Assembly: GCA_034509425.1 (NCBI GenBank)
Contig: JAVTVJ010000011.1
Span: 8,198,001 to 8,262,000 of the forward strand
DNA from: Eopsaltria australis
Taxonomy: Eukaryota > Chordata > Aves > Passeriformes > Petroicidae
Direction: 5' to 3'
DNA length: 64,000 bases
In this document: one piece after another, positions 51,388 to 63,651 of the stretch
Layout: every line of letters starts with the position of its first letter
Position numbering within the stretch: the stretch's first letter is position 1
Program-made: the position numbers and the translations under genes
The notes under the pieces: generated by a model
What the model was told of the DNA's origin: nothing
Databases searched by the model: none
The model's input: only the letters and a program-made list of their open reading frames with translations

Positions 51388-54300
51388 CCCAACATCCCAT
51401 GAGAGTCTTAATTTATTTTCCTCATTTTCTTTTTCTCCAAACAAAAGTGAGAATAGATTGTCTTTTGGCCAAATTCTGTGCCCGGGCAAAACTGAACCAC
51501 AGAGGGAAATGAGTTGGAACCTTTGCTTGTTTCTGACACTTAGAGCAATGAGTTCTTACTCAGAACAGATGAGAGACTCTCTGGAGATGACAACCATTCT
51601 TCCTGGCAATTCCCAGCTTTCGCTTGTTACTCCTTCTATTTGTTTGCATGTTGTTAAACAGAAGGGGTGTTGGTAGAGGATTAGAGAGCCCAGGGTGCTG
51701 AAGTAGTCCTTCATTAGTGGGTTATCAGTGTAAAGCAGGCTGATTAAATAATCCTCTGGGAACTGATAATAACTAAAAACTGTGTGGAAGAGAAGCTTCA
51801 TCAAGAATTTTCTACAACCATTCACATGATTACCATGAGAATTTCTCGAGCAAGATGATGTCACAGGGACAAAACCTCCTGGGTGCAGAACTTCCCCCAA
51901 GCCAGAATTTGAAGATCCTGGTGCTGCAGCCAGGGAAGACAGGATGCTGTTTAGTGCTTGGAATTTCACTACTATTTCATTGGCATCCAAGGAGCATGGC
52001 ACTTAATCTGCCAGAAGGCTGTTGAATATGGAATTAATTTGACATCTCTTGATTTTGCACTAGCTCTATTTATTAAGGAATTTAAACATTTTCCTCTTTT
52101 AAAATTTTTGAGAACAAAAGTAAATATCATACTGCCTTCCATTATGAGAAGAATGAATCATTTCTTGAGTGCTCCATAATAGAACTTAGGTCATAAGACA
52201 CACTTTTCTAACAAATTGTGATGTCGTGCTTGGGTGGCAAAAGTGGCAGAACAAATTAAAGAAAGAAATTAATCCTTGTCAGTCTTCTCCAAAGCAATTT
52301 CTTTTTGGGTAAAATAGGTGTATACGACTTTCACATCATTTTCTTCCAGAATAAGAATGGAAGTGACCCAGGAATGGAAGATTTTTTCACTATTATTCTA
52401 GAAAATTAGAGTAAAAATCTTGCATTTGTCACTGGTCTTATTTAAGCACTCTAACTGCATCCAAATGCAACTCCTGTTTGAAGAAAAACATGGTATATCC
52501 AAGTGACAGTGATTTGTAGACACCTGAAAATGAGAATGAAGTTTGGCAATGGTGAAGGGAAGAACAATGTCTACAAGTTAACCAGCTCATACAAATAGAA
52601 ATTACCTTCTTTGGGTCTTGAATCTAAACAGGCACTTGGGAATTTAACTTTACATTGCTTCCCATACTGGCAACAAAAGCATTTCAGCAGGAAGCAAATT
52701 GAGGAGTACCCCCAAAACTGTAAGTGCCCAATTTGAATTTATTAGATATTTGAAGGGTTTGTTTGATGGTTCTCTATCTAGATTCTTTTCCCCCAGCCAT
52801 GGTAACAGAGAAACTTGCTGATTCTTAGCATCTCTTGGAGCACAGCTGTAATTATTCAAGCACATGCATTTAAAAATGGAGAAAAATGAAATCAGCAGAC
52901 TCTGACATTTTGACCTTGTTATCTAGATTGTTCTATTCTCTTCACTGAAGCCTACAGTCTTTAACAGTGCTTCTTGGTAAAACATCTAATATTTATTCTT
53001 TAAATGTATTTATTGCCTCTACTGCATTATGATTGCCAAGCCAATTTAAAAAGAAATCATTATTCGATGGAATTACAGATTCTTCAATTACCTCCAGAGT
53101 TTTTATCTGATTGGCCTTCTAGAGGAATATAGTATGCCAGACAGATTGCATTGGGAATTTTAAAAACCCATTTATTCCTTTGCACCTCCATAGCATTTTA
53201 AAAGTAATAAAAAAGTTTCTCTTACTTGTATTCTATCCCCTCTAAGTATGCTTCACAAGTTATCTTAAATTTGTTCTGGCTGCTATTACATTGATTTCTA
53301 CTTTGCCCTCTAACCCCTTTCCAGCATTCAAGAGAGGCAGCTGGCTGTCTGTTGATTATGACAGTGACTTCCATTTCTCATTTCTTGTCTTGAACCAAAT
53401 GTTTCAAACTTCTTGTTGATTGCTGTATGATGGCTTGTATGGCACCCAGCTGTAATCAGGGCTCTAACTATGGAAATCTCTTTCTTTTTAATATGATTAG
53501 ATCTATAACAGTTTACAATTATTTCAGAAGTTTGGTAAGAATGTAGAGAGAGTTGGAGAAATAATTTCATCAATTCCTTTCATGACCTAAATTTTTATCT
53601 GACATCTGTGGGAAGATGTGATTGCTATCTTCCAATCTGATGTGTTGTGACTGTGTTAAATTTCATGTCCACTTTTTAAGTTAAGGAATGTATTTTTTCC
53701 TCTGTTGAGAAAAGTAAGGAAACAACCAGATATATTGTCAGGGAAATACTGTTTCCTGAAGTGTGTCATTGGTATGATTGTTCGCTACATCAAAATTACA
53801 TCAGTGAAGTTATAGCAGAGAAGAAACAGATTTTAACAGATCAAAAAAAGTTAATTTATTTACATGTTATGTGAGCTAGGAGTCTTTTTGACCTTAGAGA
53901 TGAAAATAAATAACAAAAGTATCATGAAGAAGCATATTGACATTTGACATCACAGAAAGATGGTTTCAACAAAGAAGAAATGGTTAATTTGGGTTTCTAA
54001 AGTAGAAAGTGAACCACAGACAAAAAATCAGTCCATTTTCATATTTTCCCACAATTCTACTCATTCAAAAAGGTTGATTTACATTAATGTTTAAGTCATA
54101 TTCTTCCTAACTAGGTGTTTATTTAACCCCGTTCACAGAATGTGAATTGAAATTAAAAGCAGAATGCTTTCCACAGAAAAATAAAATGTGAGTTATGCCG
54201 TACACTGCAATTATCTGGTTATGAGTTTGCACAATCTTTCTCTCCAACCCTGGGAAAGCTAACCTACAAGCTCTCCAGTCAAGTATAAGAATGATTGAGT

Positions 54301-55118
54301 GTGTCAGCATTTTGCCATTAGCCTTCTCTCTCAAGAACTGATTCAGAGAGCAGTTCCTCTTCCTCATGCTCATTAGGTGAGGACATGGAAGTCTTCATCC
54401 TGGGTTGATTGCTGCCTGCTGGTATCTTCTTCCAGCCTTCAGACTCCTCTCCCTCTGCTCAAATTATCTTCAGACCTACGTAGTCACCAGTTTACCATCT
54501 TCCTCCTATGCCCCCTGGCCCCATGACAGACTTGGTCCCTATTCTAAGGGCAGAATATCCATAATGATTTCTCTGTTTCTACTGGACTTTGTTATAATTA
54601 TGTAATCAAATCCCAGACTATCCATTTCATAATCCCCTCTTTTTGGGAAGATGTCTTCAGGTGTGTTTTTAAAGCCTGTGGCCTGATAGAATCCCATCTG
54701 GCTGCGACCTGTAGCTCCTCCCACAGTAAAATCCTCTGAGTGTGGTGTTGGACAGGAAGACTGGATTTTCAGTTTCAGTGTAATAGATTAGAGTGATATT
54801 TATATTAGTTCCTCTAGTAGTTTTGCCAACTGTTTCAACATCTGCTTTGGAGACACTGCTGTTCTACAAATATCACCACTGTCCCATGGATGATATTAGA
54901 GGTTGCTATCATGGAAGTGTGCCCATTTACTTTTGCTGAACATCTACCCCATGGATGAAATTCTGACAACTATAAAGTACAGTTTCTTTTTGCAGACTAG
55001 TGGATTTTCCTTATAAAAGTCTTCTTTGTGCACTTGGTAGGAAATTTCAACAGGGCCATAATCTGAATTCATTAGTTTCTGTGTAAAACTGGAGTCAAAT
55101 CTGAAGATGTCAGTAAAG

Positions 55119-55151
55119 TTTATTTTGTATTTACTTTGTATTTATTTTGTA
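55119..55151 (+). repeat. Three tandem 11-base units (TTTATTTTGTA)
   Basis: Units at 55119-55129, 55130-55140 and 55141-55151 are identical except for one T-to-C change in the middle copy. A compact local tandem duplication. Confidence 0.92.
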
Positions 55152-58100
55152 TTAACTTCAATATCACACTGATGAGGATTCTGCTTGCTGTCTGTCTTGA
55201 TGCTAAATCTGGTCTGCCACCAGTGATGTGCATTTTCAGTTGGTGGGACTCCCTTTCCCCAGCTGCTTCAGGTGGATTCTGTAGTTACTTTAAAATACTC
55301 CAGATCCCAGTGGATAGAATAATTAGTCTCATCATTGCAACAAGCTTTCCAATGACTGCTGGACCAGTCTGTGTTTAAGCTGCCATCCATCTCCCAGGCC
55401 TTTCTTGCTGCCAGCGTGTCAGCTGACGTTATCCCTCCTGCTCAACTCAATGAAACTGGACAATACTGGCCTCCTTCCAGCTCAGCATTTCATCATTAAC
55501 TCACCTCCTAGAATCTAATTTTTCTGTGGGTAACCATTTTATTCTGCCTTAGCCATTTTCATTTAAAACTCTTTCATTTTCTAAGCAATAACCTTTTTAA
55601 TCTATGTGCTATAATGTTTTCTTAAGAATTTATGATTTTTCCATTCCTCTCTCCCTTCCTATTTGTGAATTGCCATATTAGCCTATTTTAGAAATAGTCT
55701 GCAAGTGCTCTTTGGAAGGTCTTTTTCTTGACCCCCTTCTACAGATAAAAAAGTAGGGAAAAAAAGGACTTAACCTTTGATGAACTTGCTGCTAAAGTAG
55801 ATTACTATTTTCAGCTGGCAAGATTGATGCTGCTATCAATATTATTAAGTAACTAGGTATGAATTCCTCATTGTGTAAACTTGAAGTAATAAGTGCTATT
55901 ATAGCTCCAGGCAATCCATCTCACTCCTGCCTTTCCAATGCTCTTTCCTAAGTAAAAAATAAATAATAAAACTGTGAGACTGCTTAATTTTTACCAGGTT
56001 TTGTTGTTTGATTTAGGTTGGAGAACCTATAATGGCAAACTGCTCTGAGCTGTGGCTGTGTTTCACAATTTTGGAAAAAGGATGTTGCATTATGGGTTAT
56101 TGTGTTCTGTATTTCTCCATGTTTGAGAGTGTTGGTAAGGTTACCAATGAAAAGGGATTCTGAAAGAAGGCAAAAGACAGACAAAATGAGTTGACTTTCA
56201 AGGAATAATTCATGGGAATGGGTCAAAGTATTTGGGAAGGAGAATTCTTTTTTGATGTTGACTAGTTCATCTTTTTTGTTCCTTAGAGGAACATATTGTG
56301 GGTACCAACAGCTCAGTTTTCAGTTCTCTATGCCCCCAAACTCCCTGTCACACCATCAACAGTGGTCTCCATTCTAAACTTGGACGTGCCCATTCACTTC
56401 TTATGAAATTAATGCAAAGATCTATACTGACAGTGATTTTTTTCAGTAATATCAAGAAATTTTGAGGGTGTTATTTTGAATCCTTCATCTCCTGCCTGGA
56501 TGAGAAAATTCAGAACCTTGAGCAGCCTTGACAAAAGAGGGAAGTGAAAAGAACATGAAGTGAGGTGGTTAATGGGTCACAAATATGGAGAAGTTGGCAG
56601 TATTTTAATTTTTTTGTTCCTTGGTTCATTTCATATTTTTATTTTTGTTAGGTTCAAGTTCAGTTTTGATTAATTGACAGAGATGAGATGCAGTTGAGTT
56701 TTTCAAGGCAAATGAGTAATTTGATGCTCTACTTTGGAATTGAGTGGGTTTCTTTTCCTCCTAGAAGATATGAAGTCAGATTTCTAAGATGTCTTACTCC
56801 TTTAAGAAAACACTTTTTGCCGAGATGTTGACAGTCAAGAGGCACTTGCTCCCGTCACTGTCCAGATAAGTTATCTGTTGTATTAGAAGAAAAAATAATT
56901 AAGACATGTGACCAAATAATGTCAGCCATAATGCAGTTGCACTGAGATGCAGGAAGTGAAAAGTTTCACTCGCTGAACCTCCAGTGTTCCCACATTTCAG
57001 GGAGGACTTACTGTGTCTTTCTATGCTTTGTGCTTCAAGACTGTTGGCTGTGTGCCTCAGAGAAGGGAGCCAGAGTTGACAAAAAGTCTGAATGTTTCAG
57101 AAGGGCTGGAGGGTGTCCAAGGGTATCCATGACCCTTTGACTGAGCACTAAACTGTTCTGTACAAGGAAGTGAGACAATAGATATGGCATTATTTTGGCA
57201 ACCACTGCAGAACTGCTTGTGCCTGTCAGCATTTTCAGGGCCACCATGACTTCTGGTCTAAACAAAGCTCAGAACTTGGTGAAACGCTTTTCTTAATTTC
57301 TTCCTCATTTGGAAATTTTAATGGATTTTTAGTTTTGTCTTCTGATATACCTTTTCTAGATCAGGAAGATAAGCCTTACTCAGCCTGAATTTTGAAGGTG
57401 CAGTTGTGAACTTCAGCTTTCATGTCATTTAACTGTGGGCATAAATGAGAGGATCTAGCCAAGTAATGACTTAATTAACAAGGAAGTGGGACCCCAGCCT
57501 TGTTTTCTACCTTTCCGTAGCTGTATCTGCAATATTAGATTGTCAGCTGAGTTGGCCTATTTACTAAATGAGCTATTATTTTGATCATACTTTTCTTCCT
57601 TTGCTATATATAAAGAAAAGTGTAAGAAAAACGTTTGCTTATTACATTTAGAGCAACTGCAGTATTCTGCTCTTTACTGTCAAATGTCATAATTCTCCAT
57701 ATCAGTGCTGTTTGGTTGGACCTGCTGATGTGGCAGTTTCTCTGTGCTTTGCTTGTGCTTGATGTTCAGAGCGTGCTGTAACTTTATCTGTACAAAGCCT
57801 GAAGCAGAATTTAAAAGATGTGCAGGAGTCTGGCACAACCCTTGATATGTTTTAAAATCTGTTGCCAGTGAGAATGAACTAAGTGATGATGCATTTACTG
57901 ATAGCTGGGGCAAAGGATTCTGCATATGATGAAACTGAGGAGGTTTGTGTGGAAGTTCTTGCTTAATTAATTCATGGTGGTCTACACCAGTTACATAAAA
58001 ATCGTTTGATTTTGTGAAAGCCCAGAAGAATTTTTTATCTTCAGTAGGAGGCTGATCCTTTTTCAACTCGATACACTGTATTTTGAAGTCCTGTGTATGA

Positions 58101-59830
58101 ACCATGATAGTCACAGCACTCCTTTGTCAACACTACTGGTTTATCCCTTTCCCTTTCATACCATTCAGAACACTGCAGAAAGCAAGTTCTGGCAGCATCA
58201 AGAGTTTTTTTGGGATGGCATTTCACACACTGTATAAGCATTTCTGGAAAAGTAGGGGATGTACTGTGTGGAAATGGAGATTAAACTAATATTTAAATTA
58301 AGTTTGTTAAACTAATATTCTCTAGTCATACTTCTCTTAGCTAACAATTTTCCAGGTTACTCCTGAAGCACAGGGAGGGAGGCTCCTGTGAGGAAACCAT
58401 CTATTCTAATCTTCTTTTCTCCTTTCTACTCAAATCTAAAGATGTTCTACAAAATGTCCAGCAGGTTCCAGGTTAACCTTAGCAGTTCTGTTTCAGATTG
58501 CAGCAAATTCGTTATCAACAAGAAGCAGGCTGGCACAAAGCTTCTGTTAGCCTGTAAATCAGATTCTCAAGAACAGACCCATTCCTCTGTAAGGAATTAA
58601 TGAGAAGCCATACATCCGAAAGCAAAGTCTGAATTAATAAAAAACTATATGAGTTTTACAAGTTAGAGCATTAGCTGGTCCTCAGAGAACAGTATTACAT
58701 TTTTTACTGTGTGCTGTCAATTTCTATCTGAGAGTTTAGGAGAGGTAAAAATATTGTGGTATTAGAAAATCTTGACATAAGCTGGAAATCAGACTTTTGG
58801 CACAAATGAGCAGTCATGAAAATCTGTGTGGGAAGAATGTTGCTAGTGGTAAGGAGGCATTGAGGGAAAGCATAGCAATAGTTGACAGCGAATCAACCAA
58901 GGAAACCATCAAATAGGCTGCACATGGAAAAAGAAAAAAAAAACAACATTGTGAAGCTGTTATAACCAAAACACTGTTTTAAATCCCAAATATCAGAATG
59001 AAGTAACCAGGGAAACGAATTTCTCTAGCATTACTTTAGTCATGATGTAAGTCAGTGGTGCACAATTACTCAAATCTTTCTGCACCTCTCTGAGTCCTAC
59101 TGGCACAGCATTAGGGACACAAAGGCCTGTTCTACTCCTTGCTTCACTGTTAAAATCTGATTGGAAAGGTAGATTTCAGTGATGAAATATAGTGAACAGA
59201 AATCAAGAGATTAGCATACACTAGCATTTTCTAAGCTTTATTCTGAGAGTTGCACTTATCCAAGGTAGTTTATGAAGAACCACAGTAGTAACCCTGGACT
59301 ACTCTGGAAAAAAAAAATGAATCTTAATCTCACTCTTACTGCTAATGGCATGGGACAAGTTTCTAAGAGAATTTGTATTACAGGTGAATTTATTTCAGGA
59401 GAAAAGCATAATTAGAAGACAGGAAAATTAAAGAACAGACAAGCTTTATTTTACATAAAGAAGCATTATAAGTTGAAGACATGCATGGACCCCTAGTTTT
59501 CAAAATCATGTGCTATTTTTGGACTCACTACTAAACTTTTGCACTGGTTCGATATTTTTGGAAGAATGGAAATATAATTTTCTTATTTTGTTCTAATTTT
59601 CTTTAGATTTTCTTTACTCCTTTTCTTTTTCTCCTCCATATCCTTTACTGTTCTTCTCAGATGTGAGTGCAATAAACTCTTCTCAACTGAAAATGCAACT
59701 TCTCTTTTGCCTGTATTATTTCATTTGTCTCTTTTCTGAACACTCTTCCTGCTGATCTCTCAATGGTGCATTTTAACTATGGGAAGCATTTGAGAAAGAG
59801 AAACTATATATAATGCTGGGGTTTGTTGTG

Positions 59831-59858
59831 GTTTGTTTGTTTGTTTGTTTGTTTGTTT
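59831..59858 (+). repeat. (GTTT)7 tetranucleotide microsatellite
   Basis: Seven perfect GTTT units, preceded by an imperfect GTTTGTTGTG. Confidence 0.95.
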
Positions 59859-60546
59859 CCCCAGTACTACAGTTAATGAATTTTTGCAGACAGAGCTGCT
59901 TTCTAAGAGTACAGTTGTCCCCCACAAGCTTGCTTCTGCAAGAACTCAGAATAGATTTAATAGAAATATAATCACAAGTAACAGGGTTGCTTAAGTTCGG
60001 TTCCTGTAACCAGCAAAGATTTTTTTTTTATTTCTGGGATAAGCATAGGTTGACTGTGAACATATTGGAAGCCCATGGTACTTTAAATTCTGCCTTTTCC
60101 TCTATCAGGAACTCATTTCTACATCAATAAAAATATTTATTTGTTTTTTTCTCCCAACAAATTTTCTCTGTTTTTAATATCTCCCATGCATATATTTTAA
60201 ATTCCAGGTGGAGAAGAATTACTACTCCTTAAAACATTTGCTTCTTCCATGAAACAAGTCCAACAATTTCTGCGTATATTTTTGTTGTTTGGCAGGAAGT
60301 GTTCACTTGGGGATTTGCTACAGACTTGGCCCACAGGCAGCGAAAATTCTAGAGTTCCTGGTAGTGTATGTATTTGGGGGACTTGTGTGGTGCCAGTGAA
60401 AAAGGGAAAAGTTCATGCTATGATCAGTATAATGGACTCATAAATTCAGAGATAGAAGGTCCTTTTGCATTCCTTTAGGGTTAGAATACTACAGCTGGGG
60501 GAAGGGATGTTTTCAGAGGTTCAAAGCTTTAGGGAACATATTATTA

Positions 60547-61162
60547 ATCATAGAATTGTAGAATATCCTGTGTTGGAAGACACCCACAAGGATTATTGAG
60601 TCCAACTCCTGACCCTGCAGAGCCCCCATCCCCAAGAGCCACACCATGTGCCTGAGAGCATTGTCCAAACACTTCTTGAGCTCTGTCAGGCTGGGTGCCT
60701 TGACCACTTCCCTGGGGAGCTGTTCCAGTGTCCAACCACCCTCTGGATGAAGAACTTCTTTCTAATATTGAACCTAAACCTCCCCTGATTCAGCTTGATG
60801 CTGCTTCCTTGAGTCCTGTCACTGGTCACCACAGAGAAGAGATCAGTGCTGCCCCTTGGCTTTGCAATTCATGAGGAATCTGTAAAAAGCTGTGAGGTCT
60901 TCCGTCAGTATCTTCTTCTTTAGCTAAACAAACCAAGTGGCCTCAGATTCTCCTTATATGATTTCCCCTGTAGATCCTTCACCATCTTTGTAGCCCTCCT
61001 CTAGGTGCTCTCTAATAGCTTTATTTCTCATATTCTGGTGCCTAAAACTGCACACAGAACTTGAGGTTAGGCTGCACTAGCGCAGAGCAGAGTGAGACAA
61101 TCACCTTCATTGACTGGCTGTTCATGTTGCTCCTGATGCACCCAAGTACTCCATTTTTGTTG
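60547..61162 (-). mobile_element. CR1 LINE, 5'-truncated, about 600 bases of 3' end
   Basis: The left edge (atcatagaattgtagaat) carries reversed 3' terminal octamers. The body follows in reversed order: tgttggaagacacccacaag, tgttccagtgtccaaccacc, ggatgaagaacttcttt, cctgtcactggtcaccacag, then ctgcacacagaacttgaggt and gacaatcaccttcattgact on the right. This is the most complete CR1 in the window and covers the 3' untranslated region and the end of the second reading frame's flank. The divergence is moderate. The minus-strand frames at 60513-60735 are inside it, and 61067-61336 overlaps its right end; neither is a gene. Confidence 0.95.
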
Positions 61163-61680
61163 GTAACTTAAAAACTTCATTAACACGAAGATCTTATGCA
61201 ACATTATAAGCTGTTCTTTCCTCTGTTTCATATTCATCAAAGTAACAAAAATGTTCTTGTGAAGTAGCATCAGCAATTTGCTAAATTTCACACTGTGGTA
61301 CTCTATTAGTTGTTTATAGGCAGAAACATGAGGCAATCAAAAAAGTAAGTGATATCCTCCTGCTAGTAAGAATGTTTCCATCTATATGTTTAGATGGGCT
61401 GCCAGAAAGCCTGAGGCTGCTGTTCACATTCTTTCCATGAGTCCTGTTTTCAGATTCTGACCCAGACGTCCTTTAGACACTAGTTGTACTACTCCTCTGT
61501 TGCTTGTGCAGTTAGAACACACACACAACCCCTCCCCTTATTTATCTTCTCTTCTCAAAAACTTTCTTTTAGTAAATAACTGAGACAATAATTGTTCATC
61601 GGAGTTCTATTCAGGATAATATGTCCTATTAAAAAAAATATATTAAGAATATGTCCTGTCCTGATACAGTCTTTTTTCCG
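61163..61680. other. Non-coding interval
   Basis: Nothing recognised between the two CR1-related segments apart from a short ACACACAC run near 61519-61528. Confidence 0.5.
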
Positions 61681-61733
61681 TAGAATCAGAGGACACCCAT
61701 GTTGGACCTTGAAAGATCTTTCACTCCATTCCA
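61681..61733 (-). mobile_element. Possible CR1 3'-end remnant
   Basis: The plus strand reads tagaatcagaggacacccat, then gttggaccttgaaagatctt and tcactccattcc. This follows the reversed CR1 3' end in layout (AGAATCA, GTTGGA, AAAGATC, TCCA). It is degenerate and short, so the call rests on the order of these pieces. Confidence 0.45.
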
Positions 61734-63283
61734 TGCAGAAACAAAAGTCACAGTTATAATTTCTGGTGTTGTCTAGAAATGTAAGGAAACTTCTGTATGC
61801 ATTTTAATTTATCAGTAGTCAATATTTTGTCAGACTAGCCACTTTGATGTTCTCTATATTACCTAATAATGACAGTAGTTATAAGATGCAGACCCACAGA
61901 TTAATTCCTCTGCAAATGCAACATAAAGATGCAAAGAAATTTAAAAGGCAGGTCATCTGTCTAAATATTAATAATACAGAGAAAGGCAAGATGGGATGTA
62001 TAGCAGAATATTTGTTTTAAAAGTTATCAGTCTGGGAATGAGAGACCATATTCTTCCATGGAAAATGTCTGCTGAATCAGAATTAGAACATATTTTTTTA
62101 ATATTTGTTTGGTTTTCAGTTTGTTAATGACTGTCCCTTGTTCTGATAATGTTATTATCACTGTTTTTGCTGCCTAGTACTTTTGTAAAGATTTTTGCAA
62201 ACACATTGGGAAGCAATATCTAAAAAATATTTTTGCTCTTTCAAAGAAGTCTTTTGCCTTCAATTTCTTTTCTCCTGTACTCACTTTTGCTAATCTCATC
62301 TTGTGAACAGTGTTCTGAAAGTGTTTCTAACAAGACTCAGAAGAGAATATTGTCTCAGTTATATATATTTATATATTTATATAATTACTTATGGAATGAA
62401 CTGCAAACTTACCTTTTGAAAGCTGTGGAATAGTGAAATTAAATATTAGTTAATTTCATAGCATGATTACTGTATGATCAGGATATTAAAGGCTGCATTG
62501 TAATAGAGATAATGCTTTCTTTAATTTCATGATCACATACTTTTTTTTGTTTTAAGTGGTCCCCACTCATTAAAGTGTAAATGATCTCTAAACAATGAGG
62601 GATTCACCATTCCGTCTTTACCCTTACTGCTAAATGTTTGGCCCATGCTCTCCGTATGACGTGTCATTCAGACTGTTCTCTAAAGAAAAAGACATTAATT
62701 TCTGTATAAAGTGAGGGCTTCTTAGCTATTACTGTGCAGACTTTTATAACATGCTACAAAAAGGGGTTGTGACAGTCTTGTATTACAGATGGAGATACCA
62801 AAGCATGAAGAGCTCAAGATTTAAATGTTTCACTTTGGGGGGGAGGGGGGGGGTGTCCTAATGTTAAATTAACAAGATTCAGCTGATGCTTTGCTTTATT
62901 TCCAGAGTACTAAATATTATCTAGCTTTTCATATCTCACCATCCATTAACTGCTACAGCATTTTTTCGAGGCAGATTGACAACCTGAAGGCTTACATGAT
63001 GATGGGTAGAGAAACTGCCATCACTGGTGCAGCTGTGGTTACTGCAATGCAAAACCTTTACCTGGCATTGCTTTGATAACATGTGAGAGACAGCAGGTGT
63101 AGAGTCCAGTTGTCAAATCCAGTGTTCATGCACTCTTTCTGCAGTACTCTTTAATTTATCATTTTCCTGCAAACTCTAGAAGTTAAGGGTCCTGTGTTCA
63201 AATATCTTGTTCACTGCAGAGTTGTTATGCCCAACAGACCAGGGGAAGAGTATGTTCTTGTCAGGAGAGGTTGCTTCCGTCTA
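61734..63283. other. Non-coding interval
   Basis: AT-rich sequence with an alternating AT stretch at 62361-62384 and a G-rich run listed separately. No gene was recognised. The plus-strand frame at 62891-63076 has no splice context I trust. Confidence 0.5.
62837..62853 (+). repeat. G-rich run (G7-A-G9)
   Basis: Sixteen G with a single A at 62844. Long G runs of this kind can fold as a quadruplex and are also error-prone in sequencing. Confidence 0.92.
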
Positions 63284-63651
63284 ACTAAAGAAGGCTTTGG
63301 GGTGACTTAATTGCAGCCTTCCAGTACCTGAAAGGAGCCTACAGGAAAGATGGAGAGGGACAATTTACAAGGACATGCAGTGACAGGACAAGGGGGCATG
63401 GCTTCAATATGAAAGAGAGTAGGTTTAGATTAGATATTAGGAAGAATTTCATTACTGTGAGGGTGCTGAGTCACTGGAACAGGTTGCCCAGAACAGCTGT
63501 GGATGCTCCAAACCTGGCTGTGCTTTGGTCCAGTTTGGATGTGGCTCTGAACAACCTGGTCCAGTGAAAGGTATCCCTGCCCATGGCAGGGGGATTGGAA
63601 CCAGATGATCTTTAAGGTCCCTTCCAAACCAAGTCATTCTGTGTTTCTGTG
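63284..63651 (+). mobile_element. CR1 LINE, 5'-truncated 3' tail
   Basis: Sense orientation. It begins near aaagaaggctttggggtgac, continues through ttgcagccttccagtacctg, the motif cactggaacaggttgcccag at 63472-63491, gaacaacctggtccagtg and aaggtcccttccaaacc, and ends with two terminal octamers ATTCTGTG and TTTCTGTG at 63636-63651. The intact 3' terminus and colinear body identify it firmly. The minus-strand frames at 63430-63697 are translations of the element and not genes. Confidence 0.95.

Larger units (their letters stand above)
48771..60546. other. Long non-coding interval with low-complexity runs
   Basis: AT-rich DNA with several small repeats listed separately. The longest frames (51263-51676 plus, 51556-52002 minus, 57680-58114 minus) show no known domain. 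The last follows a good acceptor and is discussed under findings. No RNA genes or transposons were recognised. Confidence 0.5.

Noticed and set aside
51263..52002. Overlapping 137-codon (plus) and 148-codon (minus) frames
   Set aside because: No recognisable domain. The minus frame has a usable acceptor (ctggctgcag) and a weak donor, but the two strands being open together points to local stop-codon paucity rather than coding.
60513..60735. Two minus-strand frames of about 64 codons
   Set aside because: They lie almost entirely within the CR1 at 60547-61162.
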